Of a DNA stretch of 64,000 nt, positions 48,037 through 59,412 are shown piece after piece. How positions within the stretch are numbered: position 1 is the stretch's first letter; every line of letters starts with the position of its first letter. The DNA comes from Duganella sp. CF402 (lineage in GTDB: Bacteria; Pseudomonadota; Gammaproteobacteria; Burkholderiales; Burkholderiaceae_D): assembly GCF_900109645.1 (NCBI RefSeq), contig NZ_FOBG01000001.1, forward strand, positions 2,338,262 to 2,402,261. The letters run 5' to 3'. Below the pieces are notes generated by a model that saw only the letters and a program-made list of their open reading frames with translations, was not told the DNA's origin and did no database searches. Position numbers and translations under genes: made by a program.

Positions 48037-48217
48037 CGATCCACGCCTGCTGAACTGCTTCGAGGACTTTCTCACCGCCGCGCGTATGGTCGTCGTCGAA
48101 CTCTTCGAGGTCGACGATCCAGTTATGCAGATCGGTGAAGCGGATGGTAAGCGGATCGATGTCCGGATACTTGTCGTACAGCGCTTCCGCAATCGCGGTG
48201 ATGTCAGTCCATTTCAT
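48023..48217 (-). CDS. iscX: IscX, Fe-S assembly adaptor
   Basis: 64 residues, acidic. [35 protein letters not shown] and QQAWIDEA match IscX, which binds IscS and iron and tunes cluster synthesis. It directly follows fdx. Confidence 0.95.
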   Translation of the reverse strand: MKWTDITAIAEALYDKYPDIDPLTIRFTDLHNWIVDLEEFDDDHTRGGEKVLEAVQQAWIDEAK

Positions 48218-48218
48218 A

Positions 48219-48560
48219 TCAGTGGCCGCCTTCGCTAGCGTGATTGATGGTGTACTTTGGAATTTCGATCACGAGGTCTTCTTCCGCCACCACGGCCTGG
48301 CACGACAGGCGCGACACGGCTTCCAGGCCCCAGGCTTTGTCCAGCAGGTCTTCTTCGGTTTCGCTGGCTTCGTTCAGCGAATTGAAGCCCTCGCGCACCA
48401 GCACGTGGCAGGTGGTGCAAGCGCAGGATTTTTCGCAAGCGTGCTCGATGTGAATGTCATTGTCCAGCATGACGTCGCACAGGGTTTTGCCGGCTGGGGC
48501 TTCAACAACAGCGCCGTCCGGGCACAGTTTTGCGTGAGGGAGGAATACGATTTGTGGCAT
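48219..48560 (-). CDS. fdx: ISC-type [2Fe-2S] ferredoxin
   Basis: 113 residues. Cluster ligands are in [14 protein letters not shown] (C-x5-C-x2-C) and the later LSCQAVV. It supplies electrons for cluster assembly on IscU. One base separates its stop from the iscX start. Confidence 0.96.
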   Translation of the reverse strand: MPQIVFLPHAKLCPDGAVVEAPAGKTLCDVMLDNDIHIEHACEKSCACTTCHVLVREGFNSLNEASETEEDLLDKAWGLEAVSRLSCQAVVAEEDLVIEIPKYTINHASEGGH

Positions 48561-48579
48561 GTGGGCTCTTTTCTAAATA

Positions 48580-50460
<1,881 letters not shown>

Positions 50461-50517
50461 GAGACGGGACCTGTATTTTTTGTAGTTCTTAAAGCGCGCG
50501 CAGTCTGCGCGCAGGCT

Positions 50518-51033
50518 TCAAGCTTCGATTGCTTCAAAGGCGAAGCGGACTTCTTCGCCGAATTTTTCGAGGAACATCAGCGCGCGCACGCCTTGGGCGG
50601 CGGCGTGGAAATCGCTTGCATCGATCTGCTGTTCGATCTGCGCCAGTTGCTGCTTGCGCGCCTTGCGCAGCTGGTCGTCCAGCGCTTCCAGCGCATCGCT
50701 ATCCTTGGCCGCGCGGGCGTCGCCCAGCTCTTCACGCCATTCCATCTGCTGCATCAGGAAGGCCATCGGCATGGCCGTATTCGACTCGGTCTGCAAATCG
50801 ACGCCATTCAGCTCGCACAGGTATTGCGCGCGCTTCTGCGGATTTTTCAGGGTCTGGTAGGCTTCGTTGGCGCGGGTGGCCCACTGCATGGCGACGCGCT
50901 TTTCGGCGTCGGTGGCGCTGACGAATTTGTCGGGATGGACGCGGCTTTGCACGTCGCGGTAGGCGCTGTCGAGCGCCGCCGCGTCTACGGCAAACTGCTT
51001 GGGCAGGTTGAAGAGTTCAAAGTGATTCTGCAT
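50518..51033 (-). CDS. hscB: Co-chaperone HscB
   Basis: 171 residues. J-domain NHFELFNLPKQFAVDAAALD with the HPD in SRVHPDKFVSATDAEKR, followed by the C-terminal three-helix bundle that binds IscU. It stimulates HscA. Confidence 0.96.
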   Translation of the reverse strand: MQNHFELFNLPKQFAVDAAALDSAYRDVQSRVHPDKFVSATDAEKRVAMQWATRANEAYQTLKNPQKRAQYLCELNGVDLQTESNTAMPMAFLMQQMEWREELGDARAAKDSDALEALDDQLRKARKQQLAQIEQQIDASDFHAAAQGVRALMFLEKFGEEVRFAFEAIEA

Positions 51034-51039
51034 GACGTG

Positions 51040-51363
51040 TCAGACGCGGAAGCTTTCACCGCAACCGCAAGCGTCTTTCTCGTTCGGGTTGTTGAACTTG
51101 AAGCCCTCGTTCAGGCCTTCGCGTGCGAAGTCCAGTTCCGTGCCGTCGATGTACGGCAGGCTTTTCGGATCGACGAACACTTTCACGCCGTGCGATTCGA
51201 ACACGCTGTCTTCGTCGGTCACTTCGTCGACGTATTCCAGCTTGTAGGCCATGCCCGAGCAGCCGGTGGTGCGCACGCCAAAACGCAAACCGATGCCCTT
51301 GCCGCGGCGCTCGATGTAGCGGTTGATGTGTTTAGCTGCTTTTTCGGTCAGGGTGATTGCCAT
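51040..51363 (-). CDS. iscA: A-type Fe-S carrier IscA
   Basis: 107 residues. The three cluster Cys are in [13 protein letters not shown] and CGCGESFRV. The order iscU-iscA-hscB is standard. ATG 51363. Confidence 0.96.
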   Translation of the reverse strand: MAITLTEKAAKHINRYIERRGKGIGLRFGVRTTGCSGMAYKLEYVDEVTDEDSVFESHGVKVFVDPKSLPYIDGTELDFAREGLNEGFKFNNPNEKDACGCGESFRV

Positions 51364-51376
51364 GTGATTCTCCGTT

Positions 51377-51430
51377 GTCGTTCCGGCGTAAGCCGGAACC
51401 CAATTGGATTCCGGCCTGCGCCGGAATGAC
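51377..51430. repeat. Dispersed palindromic repeat between iscU and iscA
   Basis: 54 bp with arms GTCGTTCCGGCGTAAGCCGG and CCGGCCTGCGCCGGAATGAC around GGATTCC/GGAACCC, an imperfect palindrome of the GTCATTCCGGCG...CCGGAATGAC type known as a dispersed repeat (Neisseria dRS3-like) in betaproteobacteria. Confidence 0.65.
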
Positions 51431-51434
51431 GGTT

Positions 51435-51818
51435 TTACGCTGCGTGCTTGGTCTGGTAGTCCAGAACAGCTGCCTTGATGGCGTCTTCCGCCAGGATCGA
51501 GCAGTGAATTTTCACTGGCGGCAGCGCCAGTTCTTCAGCGATCTGGGTGTTCTTGATGGCCAGCGCCTGGTCCAGGGTTTTGCCCTTGACCCATTCGGTC
51601 ACCAGCGAGCTGGAAGCGATCGCCGAGCCGCAGCCGTAGGTTTTGAATTTAGCGTCTTCGATCACGCCATCCGCGCCCACTTTGATTTGCAGCTTCATCA
51701 CGTCGCCGCAAGCTGGTGCGCCGACCATGCCGGTACCTACGCTGTCGTCGCCTTTTTCAAACGCGCCGACGTTACGTGGGTTTTCGTAGTGGTCCAGTAC
51801 TTTTTCCGAGTAAGCCAT
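51435..51818 (-). CDS. iscU: Fe-S scaffold IscU
   Basis: 127 residues. Cluster Cys are in [26 protein letters not shown] and [21 protein letters not shown] is the HscA recognition motif. ATG 51818. Confidence 0.97.
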   Translation of the reverse strand: MAYSEKVLDHYENPRNVGAFEKGDDSVGTGMVGAPACGDVMKLQIKVGADGVIEDAKFKTYGCGSAIASSSLVTEWVKGKTLDQALAIKNTQIAEELALPPVKIHCSILAEDAIKAAVLDYQTKHAA

Positions 51819-51844
51819 TTTGATGCTCCTGTATCTTTAAGAAT

Positions 51845-53101
51845 TTAGTGGGCTGCCCATTGGATCGAGCTGATGTCGATACCTTCTTTGAACATATCCC
51901 ACAGTGGCGACAGTTCGCGCAGTTTGCCGACCTTGGACTTCATCAGTTCAATCGCGAAATCGATATCGGCTTCGGTGGTGAAGCGGCCGATGGTGAAACG
52001 GATAGAGCTGTGCGCCAGTTCGTCGCTGCGGCCCAGGGCGCGCAGTACGTAAGATGGTTCCAGCGAAGCCGAAGTGCAAGCGGAGCCCGACGATACCGCC
52101 AAGTCTTTCACCGCCATGATCAGCGATTCGCCCTCAACGTAGTTGAAGCTCACGTTCAGGTTGTGCGGCACACGGTGTTCCATGTCGCCGTTGATGTAGG
52201 TCTCTTCGATTTCCTGCAGGCCTTTGGCCAGACGGTCGCGCAGCGCTTTGATGCGGGCGATTTCGGTGTCCATTTCGACCTTGGCCAGGCGGAATGCTTC
52301 GCCCATGCCGACGATCTGGTGGGTTGGCAGCGTGCCCGAACGCAGGCCGCGCTCGTGGCCACCGCCATGCATTTGTGCTTCGATACGCACGCGCGGCTTG
52401 CGGCAGACGTACAGCGCGCCCACGCCTTTCGGGCCGTAGGTTTTGTGCGCGGTGAAGGTCATCAGGTCGACCTTGGTCTTTTGCAGGTCGATCACCACTT
52501 TGCCGGTCGCTTGGGCGGCGTCGCAGTGGAAGATGATGCCTTTCGAGCGGCACAGCGCGCCGATTTCGTCGATCGGCTGGATCACGCCGATCTCGTTATT
52601 CACCAGCATGACCGAGATCAGGATGGTGTCCGGACGGATGGCGGCGGTCAGCTGTTCGATGGTGATCAGGCCATTGTCCTGCGGTTCCAGGTAGGTCGCT
52701 TCAAAGCCCTGGCGTTCCAGTTCACGCACGGTATCCAGCACGGCTTTGTGCTCGGTCTTGACCGTGATGATGTGCTTACCCTTGGTTTTGTAAAACTGCG
52801 CCGCGCCCTTGATGGCGAGGTTGTTCGATTCGGTGGCGCCCGAGGTCCAGATGATTTCGCGCGGGTCGGCATTGACCAGCGCCGCCACGTTGGCGCGCGC
52901 CTCTTCCACCGCTTTCTCTGCGGTCCAGCCGTACATGTGGCTGCGCGAGGCCGGATTGCCGAACTGCTCGCGCAGGTATGGAATCATCGCATCGGCGACG
53001 CGCGGATCGATCGGCGTGGTGGCCGAGTAGTCCATATAGATCGGGAAATGCGGCGCGGTCTGGAATTTCACGTCAGCGATGTTTTTTTCTGGGGCGTTCA
53101 T
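51845..53101 (-). CDS. iscS: Cysteine desulfurase IscS
   Basis: 418 residues. [19 protein letters not shown], the PLP Lys in [18 protein letters not shown], and the catalytic Cys loop [18 protein letters not shown]. It has a short N-terminal extension ([13 protein letters not shown]) compared with E. coli. Supplies sulfur to IscU. Confidence 0.97.
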   Translation of the reverse strand: MNAPEKNIADVKFQTAPHFPIYMDYSATTPIDPRVADAMIPYLREQFGNPASRSHMYGWTAEKAVEEARANVAALVNADPREIIWTSGATESNNLAIKGAAQFYKTKGKHIITVKTEHKAVLDTVRELERQGFEATYLEPQDNGLITIEQLTAAIRPDTILISVMLVNNEIGVIQPIDEIGALCRSKGIIFHCDAAQATGKVVIDLQKTKVDLMTFTAHKTYGPKGVGALYVCRKPRVRIEAQMHGGGHERGLRSGTLPTHQIVGMGEAFRLAKVEMDTEIARIKALRDRLAKGLQEIEETYINGDMEHRVPHNLNVSFNYVEGESLIMAVKDLAVSSGSACTSASLEPSYVLRALGRSDELAHSSIRFTIGRFTTEADIDFAIELMKSKVGKLRELSPLWDMFKEGIDISSIQWAAH

Positions 53102-53120
53102 CTGGTTACTCCGTTAGGGC

Positions 53121-53600
53121 TTACAGCGCTGCGTGGTTGCCGTTGCGAGGCAGGGCCACCACGTTTTGCTCAGCGTTCTTCTGCTTTTGTTGATCGACCA
53201 GATCCTGCAGCGATACGGAATCCAGATAATCAACCATCTTTTCATTCAGCGTGGCCCACAGTTCATGGGTCATGCAGCGCGCGCCACTGGCCGCATCGGC
53301 GCCGTGGCAGTTTTCCTTGCCGCCGCACTGGGTCGCATCAAGCGGCTCATCCACGGCGATGATGATGTCAGCCACGGTGACCTTGTCGGCGCGGCGCGCC
53401 AGACTGTAGCCACCGCCCGGGCCACGGATCGATTCGACGATCTCGTGACGGCGCAGCTTGCCAAACAGCTGCTCCAGGTAGGACAGCGAAATCGCCTGAC
53501 GCTGGCTGATGCCGGACAGCGTGACTGGACCTTTGCCTTGGCGCAAAGCCAGATCGATCATCGCAGTCACAGCAAAACGGCCTTTGGTGGTCAGACGCAT
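53121..53600 (-). CDS. iscR: Fe-S cluster-sensing regulator IscR
   Basis: 159 residues, Rrf2 family. MRLTTKGRFAVTAMIDLALR and SYLEQLFGKLRRHEIVESIR are the winged helix. Cluster Cys lie in CGGKENCHGADAASGARC, where the second spacing is ten residues rather than five as in E. coli. ATG 53600; a GTG three bases earlier is in frame. It represses the isc operon when holding a [2Fe-2S] cluster. Confidence 0.95.
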   Translation of the reverse strand: MRLTTKGRFAVTAMIDLALRQGKGPVTLSGISQRQAISLSYLEQLFGKLRRHEIVESIRGPGGGYSLARRADKVTVADIIIAVDEPLDATQCGGKENCHGADAASGARCMTHELWATLNEKMVDYLDSVSLQDLVDQQKQKNAEQNVVALPRNGNHAAL

Positions 53601-53652
53601 CACTACCTCGGTTGGGTTAAAATATCGACCTTCTCGCTCATCACTAAGCCTG

Positions 53653-53678
53653 ATTAGTTGATCGAATTAGTCAAGTAT
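53653..53678 (-). promoter_or_regulatory. Type 1 IscR box and isc promoter
   Basis: The minus strand reads ATACTTGACTAATTCGATCA followed by ACTAAT, close to the type 1 IscR consensus. An extended -10, TGGTATACT (53682-53674), overlaps its upstream end, so bound IscR would block the promoter. It is 53-78 bases before the iscR ATG. Confidence 0.7.
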
Positions 53679-53703
53679 ACCAAACTTTAACAAAGCTTGC
53701 TGG

Positions 53704-54480
53704 CTAGCCCCTCAGCAACTGCATGGGCTGGAACAGTGTGTGCATATCCTTATTACCAATGAAGCTAAGGTTGTAAGGGTGCTCGGCCTTGACTTGAGGG
53801 AAATCTTTCATCACTGGCAACTTGGCCAGCAGTTCCGCGATTTTTCCCCACAGCACCATCGTCGGCACGGTCGTCGCTTGCGCAGCCAGGCCTGCCATTA
53901 CGGTTTCGAAGAACGGCAGCCATGCTTTGGCATCTTTCACCGGGGCCACGTGGCTGCGGAACACCAGCGAGGCGTTCAGCAGCAGGAAGCCCTGCTCGGT
54001 CAGCTTGCGCTGCATGTCGGCCAGCGTCAGGATGTGGCTGCCGGCGCCGCTACGGGCCTGCGCTGACACGGCCGCCATCGCTTCGCCGGCGGTGTTTTCC
54101 AGCTGCAGTTGGCCATCGGCCACCAGCAGCATCTTCATGAAGTTGCGCAGCGAGGTGGCTTTGTTGACCGGCTTGGACAAGCCACCGCCCGCCTCCTCCG
54201 ACCACAGGCTGCCGACGGCCCCATCCATAAAGCAGACACCGGTTGCGCTTTCTGCTCGCGGATATGGTCCTTCGCCCATTAGTACATACTTCACCTTATT
54301 GAGCGGCAGTGCGAACGCGGCAAACAGGCGCTGTTCGGTCGGCAGGTATTGGTCTTGCGCCAGTTGCGGCAGATAGTCCGGCGTGGCCGCCATAATGGCT
54401 TCCAGCCCCTTGACCAGCAGCGGGCGCCAGGATGCGTCGGCGCGGTCCAGCGCCTCCAGGATCGTGCTCGGGATCGTCAT
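53704..54480 (-). CDS. Uracil-DNA glycosylase-like protein with altered active site
   Basis: 258 residues of the Ung fold. The region VKYVLMGEGPYPRAESATGV (residues 63-82) corresponds to the Ung motif GQDPYHG, but the catalytic Asp is Gly71 and His is Pro74. Later segments fit Ung: FLLLNASLVFR, TMVLWGKIAELL and AEHPYNLSF (in place of HPSPLS). So it is a relative that probably does not work as a normal Ung. ATG 54480; a longer frame runs upstream but is a shadow of the next gene. Confidence 0.75.
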   Translation of the reverse strand: MTIPSTILEALDRADASWRPLLVKGLEAIMAATPDYLPQLAQDQYLPTEQRLFAAFALPLNKVKYVLMGEGPYPRAESATGVCFMDGAVGSLWSEEAGGGLSKPVNKATSLRNFMKMLLVADGQLQLENTAGEAMAAVSAQARSGAGSHILTLADMQRKLTEQGFLLLNASLVFRSHVAPVKDAKAWLPFFETVMAGLAAQATTVPTMVLWGKIAELLAKLPVMKDFPQVKAEHPYNLSFIGNKDMHTLFQPMQLLRG

Positions 54481-54519
54481 TGAAGAAAAAGCTTTCGGGG
54501 AAAGGTAAGATTGTAACTT

Positions 54520-55539
54520 ATGGGGAAAGATTTGAAACGCTGGATCGCTGCTGCCGCCCTCGCCGCGCTTGGCGCCTCTACGGCGAGCGCGCAGGCGCAG
54601 ATGCTGGACGAGCCGCTCGATGCGCCGGCCCGCGCGCATGTGGTCAATGAGTATGCGCGCCGGCTGACCGCGCTGCACGTCGATCCGGCACGTGCCAAGG
54701 CCGCCGCCGACGATCTGCGCCAGCGGCTGGCGCGTGGCGAGTACGACCGCGATACCACGGCACGTGCGCTGGCGACCCGCGTGTCGCGCGACGTTGCCGC
54801 CGTCATGGGCGACAAGCATACCTACCTCGAATACGTGCCCTACGACCTGGGCGACGATCGCCAGCGTCCGCAGCCGCCATCGCAGGCGGCCGATAACTAC
54901 GGCCTCGGCAAATTTGAAACGCGCGGCGACAACATCGGCTATCTGCAGATCACCCGCTTCGCGCCACTGGACCGGGGCGCCGGCGAGGCCGCTGCCCGCT
55001 TCATGGCGCAAGCGGCGGACTGCGCCGCACTCATCGTCGACCTGCGCGACGCCAACGGCGACGGCCAGGCGATGGCGGCGCTGCTATCCAGCTATCTGCT
55101 GGAAGACAAGCGCAGTTACTTCTTCAAAGACAAGCAGTTGCACTTGCACGACCAGCTCGACCGCGACGGCAAGGTGGTGGCGGAGTTCTGGACCAGCACC
55201 GACGCGCCCGGCAAGCGCTTCGGCGGCAAGAAACCGCTATACCTGCTGGTCAACGAGCGCACCCGTGGCGCGGCCGAAGCCTTCGCCTACGATTTGCAGC
55301 AGTATGTGAAGCGTGCCGTGGTGGTGGGCGCGCCGACCTTGGGCGATGCGCGGAGCGGCGCCAAGCAGCGCGTGTCGCGCCAGTTGCAAACCTCGATCGC
55401 GGTCACGCGCGCCAGCAACGTCATCACGCGAGCCAACTGGGAAGGTGCCGGCGTCCAGCCGGACAAGATGGTGATGCCGGAGGATGCGCTGGAGGCGGCG
55501 CAGGCACTGGCCCAGGCCGCGCTCAAGCCAAAAAAATAG
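54520..55539 (+). CDS. S41-like (tail-specific protease) protein lacking the catalytic Ser
   Basis: 339 residues, exported (signal peptide MGKDLKRWIAAAALAALGAS, ASA). The S41 pattern is visible: VSRDVAAVMGDKHTYLEYVP, NIGYLQITRFAPLD, CAALIVDLRDANGDGQAMAA, PLYLLVNERTRGAAEAFAYD and VVVGAPTLGDARSGAKQRVS. Family members have Ser where this one has Gly250 (TRGAAEAFAY instead of T-x-SAAE-FAY). It may be a non-peptidase binding protein. Divergent from the Ung-like gene by 39 bases; AAAGG ribosome site. Confidence 0.75.
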   Translation: MGKDLKRWIAAAALAALGASTASAQAQMLDEPLDAPARAHVVNEYARRLTALHVDPARAKAAADDLRQRLARGEYDRDTTARALATRVSRDVAAVMGDKHTYLEYVPYDLGDDRQRPQPPSQAADNYGLGKFETRGDNIGYLQITRFAPLDRGAGEAAARFMAQAADCAALIVDLRDANGDGQAMAALLSSYLLEDKRSYFFKDKQLHLHDQLDRDGKVVAEFWTSTDAPGKRFGGKKPLYLLVNERTRGAAEAFAYDLQQYVKRAVVVGAPTLGDARSGAKQRVSRQLQTSIAVTRASNVITRANWEGAGVQPDKMVMPEDALEAAQALAQAALKPKK

Positions 55540-56184
55540 TTATTCGGCGTCAGGCTGCTGCGACGGGTGCGCCTGCTGGAAGGCCGGCAGCTCGCTACAC
55601 GCGGCGTGGATGCGCATCACGGTCGGATAGGCCGAGGTGTCGACATTAAAGCGCTGCGCGTTGAACACTTGCGGCACCAGGCAGCAATCGGCCAGCGTCG
55701 GCGTATCGCCGTGGCAGTAGCGGCCGGTGCGCGGGTCGTTGGCCAGCAAGGACTCCAGCGTTTGCAGCCCGCTGCGCAGCCAGTGCTGCTGCCAGCCCAG
55801 CTTCACCTCTTCCGCCACGCCAATCTGGCCGGTCAGATACTTCAGCACGCGCAGATTGCCCAGCGGGTGGGCATCGGCCGCGATGCTCAACGCCATCGCA
55901 CGCACGCGGGCGCGGCCCGCCGGGTCTTGCGGCAGCAGCGGCGCTTGCGTGTGCGTCTCTTCCAGATATTCGATGATGGCCAGCGACTGGCCGATCACGT
56001 TGCCGTCATCTTCCAGCGCCGGCAGCAGCGCGGCTGGATTGACGGCGCGGTAGGCATCGGCCAGCTGCTCGCCGCCATTGCGCAGCAGGTGCACCGGCAC
56101 GGCATCGTAGGCGATGCCTTTCAGGTTGAGCGCAATCCGCACGCGATACGCGGCGGAGCTGCGGAAGTAGGTGTAGAGCTTCAT
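55540..56184 (-). CDS. maiA: Maleylacetoacetate isomerase (zeta-class GST)
   Basis: 214 residues. KLYTYFRSSAAYRVRIALNL has the catalytic Ser-Ser pair for glutathione, and LIDLA-type C-terminal helices complete the GST fold (NAQRFNVDTSAYPTVMRIH). Converts maleylacetoacetate to fumarylacetoacetate in tyrosine or aromatic catabolism. It overlaps the fahA-like gene by one base. Confidence 0.92.
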   Translation of the reverse strand: MKLYTYFRSSAAYRVRIALNLKGIAYDAVPVHLLRNGGEQLADAYRAVNPAALLPALEDDGNVIGQSLAIIEYLEETHTQAPLLPQDPAGRARVRAMALSIAADAHPLGNLRVLKYLTGQIGVAEEVKLGWQQHWLRSGLQTLESLLANDPRTGRYCHGDTPTLADCCLVPQVFNAQRFNVDTSAYPTVMRIHAACSELPAFQQAHPSQQPDAE

Positions 56185-57206
56185 CAGCCGCGCTCCTTGT
56201 AGTGCGTGACGGTTTGCTCGATGGCGCCGAAGATGCTGGCGCCGTTTTGGTCGTTCATCTCGATGCGCACGCTGTCGCCGAACTTGAGGAACGGCGTTTG
56301 CGGCTTGCCGCTCTCGATGGTCTCGTACATGCGCACTTCGGCCAGGCAGCAGTAGCCCACGCCGCCATTGGCGATGCTCGATCCATGCAGGCTGCCCTGC
56401 TTGTTCGACACAGTGCCGGAGCCGATGATCGCACCCGCACCCAGCTCGCGCGTGGCGGCGGCATGCGCCACCAGTTGCGCGAAGTTGAAGGTCATGTCTT
56501 CACCGGCGTTCGGCTTGCCGAACGGTTGCTGGTTCAACTGCACCAGCAGCGGCAGGTGCACCTTGCTGTCGGCCCATTGCGCGCCCAGTTCATCCGGCGT
56601 CACTGCCACCGGCGAGAAAGCGCTGGCAGGCTTGGACTGGAAGAAGCCGAAGCCCTTCGCCAGTTCATTCGGAATCAGGTTGCGCAGCGAGACATCGTTG
56701 ACCAGCATGACCAGGCGGATGGCTTTCGCCGCTTCTTCCGGCGTGGCGCCCATGCGCACGTCGCCGGTAATGACCGCCACTTCGGCTTCGAGGTCGATGC
56801 CCCAGTCTTCGGTCAGCACGAAAATCGGATCGCGCGGGCCAACGAAACTATCGGAGCCGCCTTGGTACATCAGCGGATCGGTGTAGAACGAGGCCGGCAC
56901 GTCGGCGTTACGCGCCTTGCGCACCAGCTCCACGTGGTTGATGTAGGCCGAACCGTCGGCCCACTGGTAGGCGCGCGGCAGCGGCGAGTGGCAGTACTGC
57001 TGGTCGAACGGCTTGGCGTCGACCGCGTCGCCGGCGTTCAGCGCGGCGTAGACGGCTTCCAGGCGCGGAGCGACCAATTCCCAGTTGTCCAATGCGTGCT
57101 GCAGGGTGGCCGAGATTTTCGGCACATGCTGGTAGTGCGACAGGTCGCGGCTGACCACCACCAGGCGGCCATCGCGGCTGCCGTCTTTCAGGGTCGCGAG
57201 CTTCAT
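56184..57206 (-). CDS. Fumarylacetoacetate hydrolase-family protein
   Basis: 340 residues. FAH fold with DWGIDLEAEVAVITGDVRMG (metal Glu/Asp), GFFQSKPASAFSPVAVTPDE and GAGAIIGSGTVSNKQGSLHG. It cleaves fumarylacetoacetate to fumarate and acetoacetate, or a related diketoacid. Together with maiA and a VOC protein it forms a ring-cleavage tail. Confidence 0.9.
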   Translation of the reverse strand: MKLATLKDGSRDGRLVVVSRDLSHYQHVPKISATLQHALDNWELVAPRLEAVYAALNAGDAVDAKPFDQQYCHSPLPRAYQWADGSAYINHVELVRKARNADVPASFYTDPLMYQGGSDSFVGPRDPIFVLTEDWGIDLEAEVAVITGDVRMGATPEEAAKAIRLVMLVNDVSLRNLIPNELAKGFGFFQSKPASAFSPVAVTPDELGAQWADSKVHLPLLVQLNQQPFGKPNAGEDMTFNFAQLVAHAAATRELGAGAIIGSGTVSNKQGSLHGSSIANGGVGYCCLAEVRMYETIESGKPQTPFLKFGDSVRIEMNDQNGASIFGAIEQTVTHYKERG

Positions 57207-57733
57207 GCTTCACCTCCGTGCATCCACGCTGCGTGCTTGGGTGCTTTCTTCGTTTGCGCCCATTCTTCCAGCATCTCCCATTTGACGTCGTCCAGCTTCT
57301 GCATCATTTCCGGCGTACCGGTGTTGCAGGCCAGTTCGAGGCGGTGGCCGTTCGGGTCGAAGAAGTAGATCGACTTGAAGATGGTGTGATTGACCGGGCC
57401 GATGACGTCGATGCCGCCGGCGACCAGGCGCTCCTTGGCGGCCAGCAGTTCGTCCATGCTGGCCACTTCCATCGCCAGATGCTGCACCCATGCCGGGGTG
57501 TTGTGGTCGCGATCCATCGGCGCTTGCGTCGGCAGTTCGAAGAAGGCCAGCACGTTACCGTTGCCGGCGTCCAGGAACACGTGCATGTACGGGTCCGGCG
57601 CCTTGGTGGACGGCACTTCGTTTTCGGCGATGGCCAGCACGAAGTTCATGTTCAGGTGTTTCACGTACCACTCGACGGTTTCTTTCGCGTCTTTGCAGCG
57701 GTAGGCGACGTGGTGAATTTGCTTGATTTTCAT
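57203..57733 (-). CDS. VOC-family protein (ring-cleavage or isomerase-type)
   Basis: 176 residues with the vicinal-oxygen-chelate metal site: His in IKQIHHVAYRCKDAKETVEW, His in WVQHLAMEVASMDELLAAKE and Glu in GHRLELACNTG. In its place before FAH and MAI it could be an extradiol dioxygenase or other ring-cleavage enzyme; sequence alone does not decide. ATG 57733 has a GGAG ribosome site; a TTG 12 bases earlier is the alternative. Confidence 0.8.
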   Translation of the reverse strand: MKIKQIHHVAYRCKDAKETVEWYVKHLNMNFVLAIAENEVPSTKAPDPYMHVFLDAGNGNVLAFFELPTQAPMDRDHNTPAWVQHLAMEVASMDELLAAKERLVAGGIDVIGPVNHTIFKSIYFFDPNGHRLELACNTGTPEMMQKLDDVKWEMLEEWAQTKKAPKHAAWMHGGEA

Positions 57734-57774
57734 AGGTGTCTCCAACTCGATTCCATCATTAGATGACAGTTTCA

Positions 57775-57798
57775 GATATCATACAAATCGTATTTATC
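57775..57798. promoter_or_regulatory. LysR-type operator between VOC gene and LysR gene
   Basis: ATAC-aaatc-GTAT (57781-57793) is a T-N11-A type palindrome, extended by GAT/ATC outer bases (57775-57798). It lies in the 87-bp divergent spacer. Confidence 0.6.
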
Positions 57799-57820
57799 TT
57801 CTTATTTATCAGAATTTCCA

Positions 57821-58735
57821 ATGAATCCCAGCCTGCGGCAAATGCGCGCCCTGGTGGCGCTGGCCAAGACCGGCAGCTTTACGCTGGCCGCCGACCATCT
57901 GAACGTGACCCAATCGGCCCTCAGCGGCCAGATCAAAGAGCTGGAACAGCTATTGGGCATGCGTGTGGTCGAGCGTACCACGCGCAAGACCCAGCTATCC
58001 GAGCTGGGACGCGAACTGTATCCGCTGTTCGACAAGATGCTGCACGACCTCGACCGCGCAATGGCCGATATCGCCAGCCGCAAGGCGCTCAAGCAAGGCT
58101 CGGTGCGGGTGGCGGCGCCGCAAATGCTCTCCTGCACCATGCTGCCGGAAGTGATCGCCGCCTACCGGGCGCGCCACCCCGAGGTGCAGGTGCGGCTGAC
58201 CGACTGCCCGCTGGAGCAGGTGTCGGCGCGCGTGTTCAGCGGCGAGGTCGACTTCGGCATCGGCCCTGAGCGCGACGCCACCGCCGAAATCGAAGCCCAG
58301 CCGCTGTTTGAAATGCCGTTCGTGGTGGTCTACCCGGACGGCCACGAACTCGACAAGCGCAAGCGCATCAGCTGGAGCGACGTCAACCGCTACCCGTTCA
58401 TCTCGCTCCAAGGCCAGTTCACCGAACGCCTGCTGCGCGACGTGCACGTGTCGTTCCGCGAACTGTCGCGCAGCCCGCACAACGAAGTCACCTTCATGAC
58501 CACCGCGCTGGCGATGGTGCATGCAGGCCAGGGCATTACGGTGTGCCTGCCCTACGCCGAGAAAATGGTGCAGCTGTACGGCCTGAAAATGCGGCCGCTG
58601 GAAGCGCCGGCCGTGACGCGTCGCTTCTTCGTCTACACCCGCAGCGTGCGTGCGCTGTCCCCGGCAGCTGACAGTTTCGTGACTTTTTTGCACGAGTTTG
58701 TGGCAGCGCATGAGTGGAACATGCCGCTGTCGTAG
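57821..58735 (+). CDS. LysR-family regulator
   Basis: 304 residues. The HTH is MRALVALAKTGSFTLAADHL followed by NVTQSALSGQIKELEQLLGM; the effector domain follows from about residue 90. It diverges from the VOC-FAH-MAI operon, its probable target, sharing the 57781-57793 palindrome. Confidence 0.93.
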   Translation: MNPSLRQMRALVALAKTGSFTLAADHLNVTQSALSGQIKELEQLLGMRVVERTTRKTQLSELGRELYPLFDKMLHDLDRAMADIASRKALKQGSVRVAAPQMLSCTMLPEVIAAYRARHPEVQVRLTDCPLEQVSARVFSGEVDFGIGPERDATAEIEAQPLFEMPFVVVYPDGHELDKRKRISWSDVNRYPFISLQGQFTERLLRDVHVSFRELSRSPHNEVTFMTTALAMVHAGQGITVCLPYAEKMVQLYGLKMRPLEAPAVTRRFFVYTRSVRALSPAADSFVTFLHEFVAAHEWNMPLS

Positions 58736-58815
58736 TTACACTTTATTTCAAATAGGAAAACATAATTGCCATAAATCCATTGTGGTGAATGTATCGCATT
58801 GTGTATCCTTCATTG

Positions 58816-59382
58816 ATGAACATTCTGCACATCGATTCCTGCGCCCTCGGCGACCACTCCGCTTCGCGCCAGACCACCGCCGCCACGGTAGCCGCCCTGA
58901 CAGCTGCCAACGAGCACGCCACCGTCCTCTACCGCGACCTTGCGGCCTCCCCGCTGTCGCACGCCAGCGGCCCGCTGCTGCAAGTCATCAGCCAATGCTG
59001 GGATAACGATATCCCCATGAACGCCGAACTGCGCGCCGAAGCACTGCAAGCGGCCTCCCTGCTGCAGGAGTTCCACGACGCCGACGTGGTGGTGCTGGGC
59101 GCTCCCATGTACAACTTCTCCGCGCCGTCGACGCTGAAGGCCTGGATGGACCGCCTGCTGCAATTGCAGCACGCCACCCCGGCCGAGGCCAGCCGCGCCC
59201 CCCGCCTGCTGCTGGTCACGTCCAGCTGCGGCGTGATGGGCGTCGCGCCAGCAGAAGAGCTGATGCGCAACCACGAAAGCCAGCTCACCGCCGCCTTCCA
59301 GTTCATGGGCGTACGCCACGTCGACGTGGTGCGCGACCTCGCCGGCCTGCAGCAAGCGCTGGCCTTCAAGCAAGCTGCTTGA
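58816..59382 (+). CDS. azoR: FMN-dependent NADH-azoreductase-like flavoprotein
   Basis: 188 residues. The flavodoxin-like start NILHIDSCALGDHSASRQTT binds FMN phosphate. VVVLGAPMYNFSAPSTLKAW is the AzoR FMN motif, and LLLVTSSCGVMG follows. Reduces azo and quinone compounds with NAD(P)H. ATG 58816 fits the family; an ATG 27 bases earlier is possible. Weak ribosome site. Confidence 0.88.
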   Translation: MNILHIDSCALGDHSASRQTTAATVAALTAANEHATVLYRDLAASPLSHASGPLLQVISQCWDNDIPMNAELRAEALQAASLLQEFHDADVVVLGAPMYNFSAPSTLKAWMDRLLQLQHATPAEASRAPRLLLVTSSCGVMGVAPAEELMRNHESQLTAAFQFMGVRHVDVVRDLAGLQQALAFKQAA

Positions 59383-59412
59383 TAGCGCTATCGCCGTTTA
59401 TAATGCAGCATC

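Noticed and set aside
51377..51430. CRISPR-like repeat
   Set aside because: Only one palindromic unit is present and no spacers follow; no CRISPR array is visible in the window.
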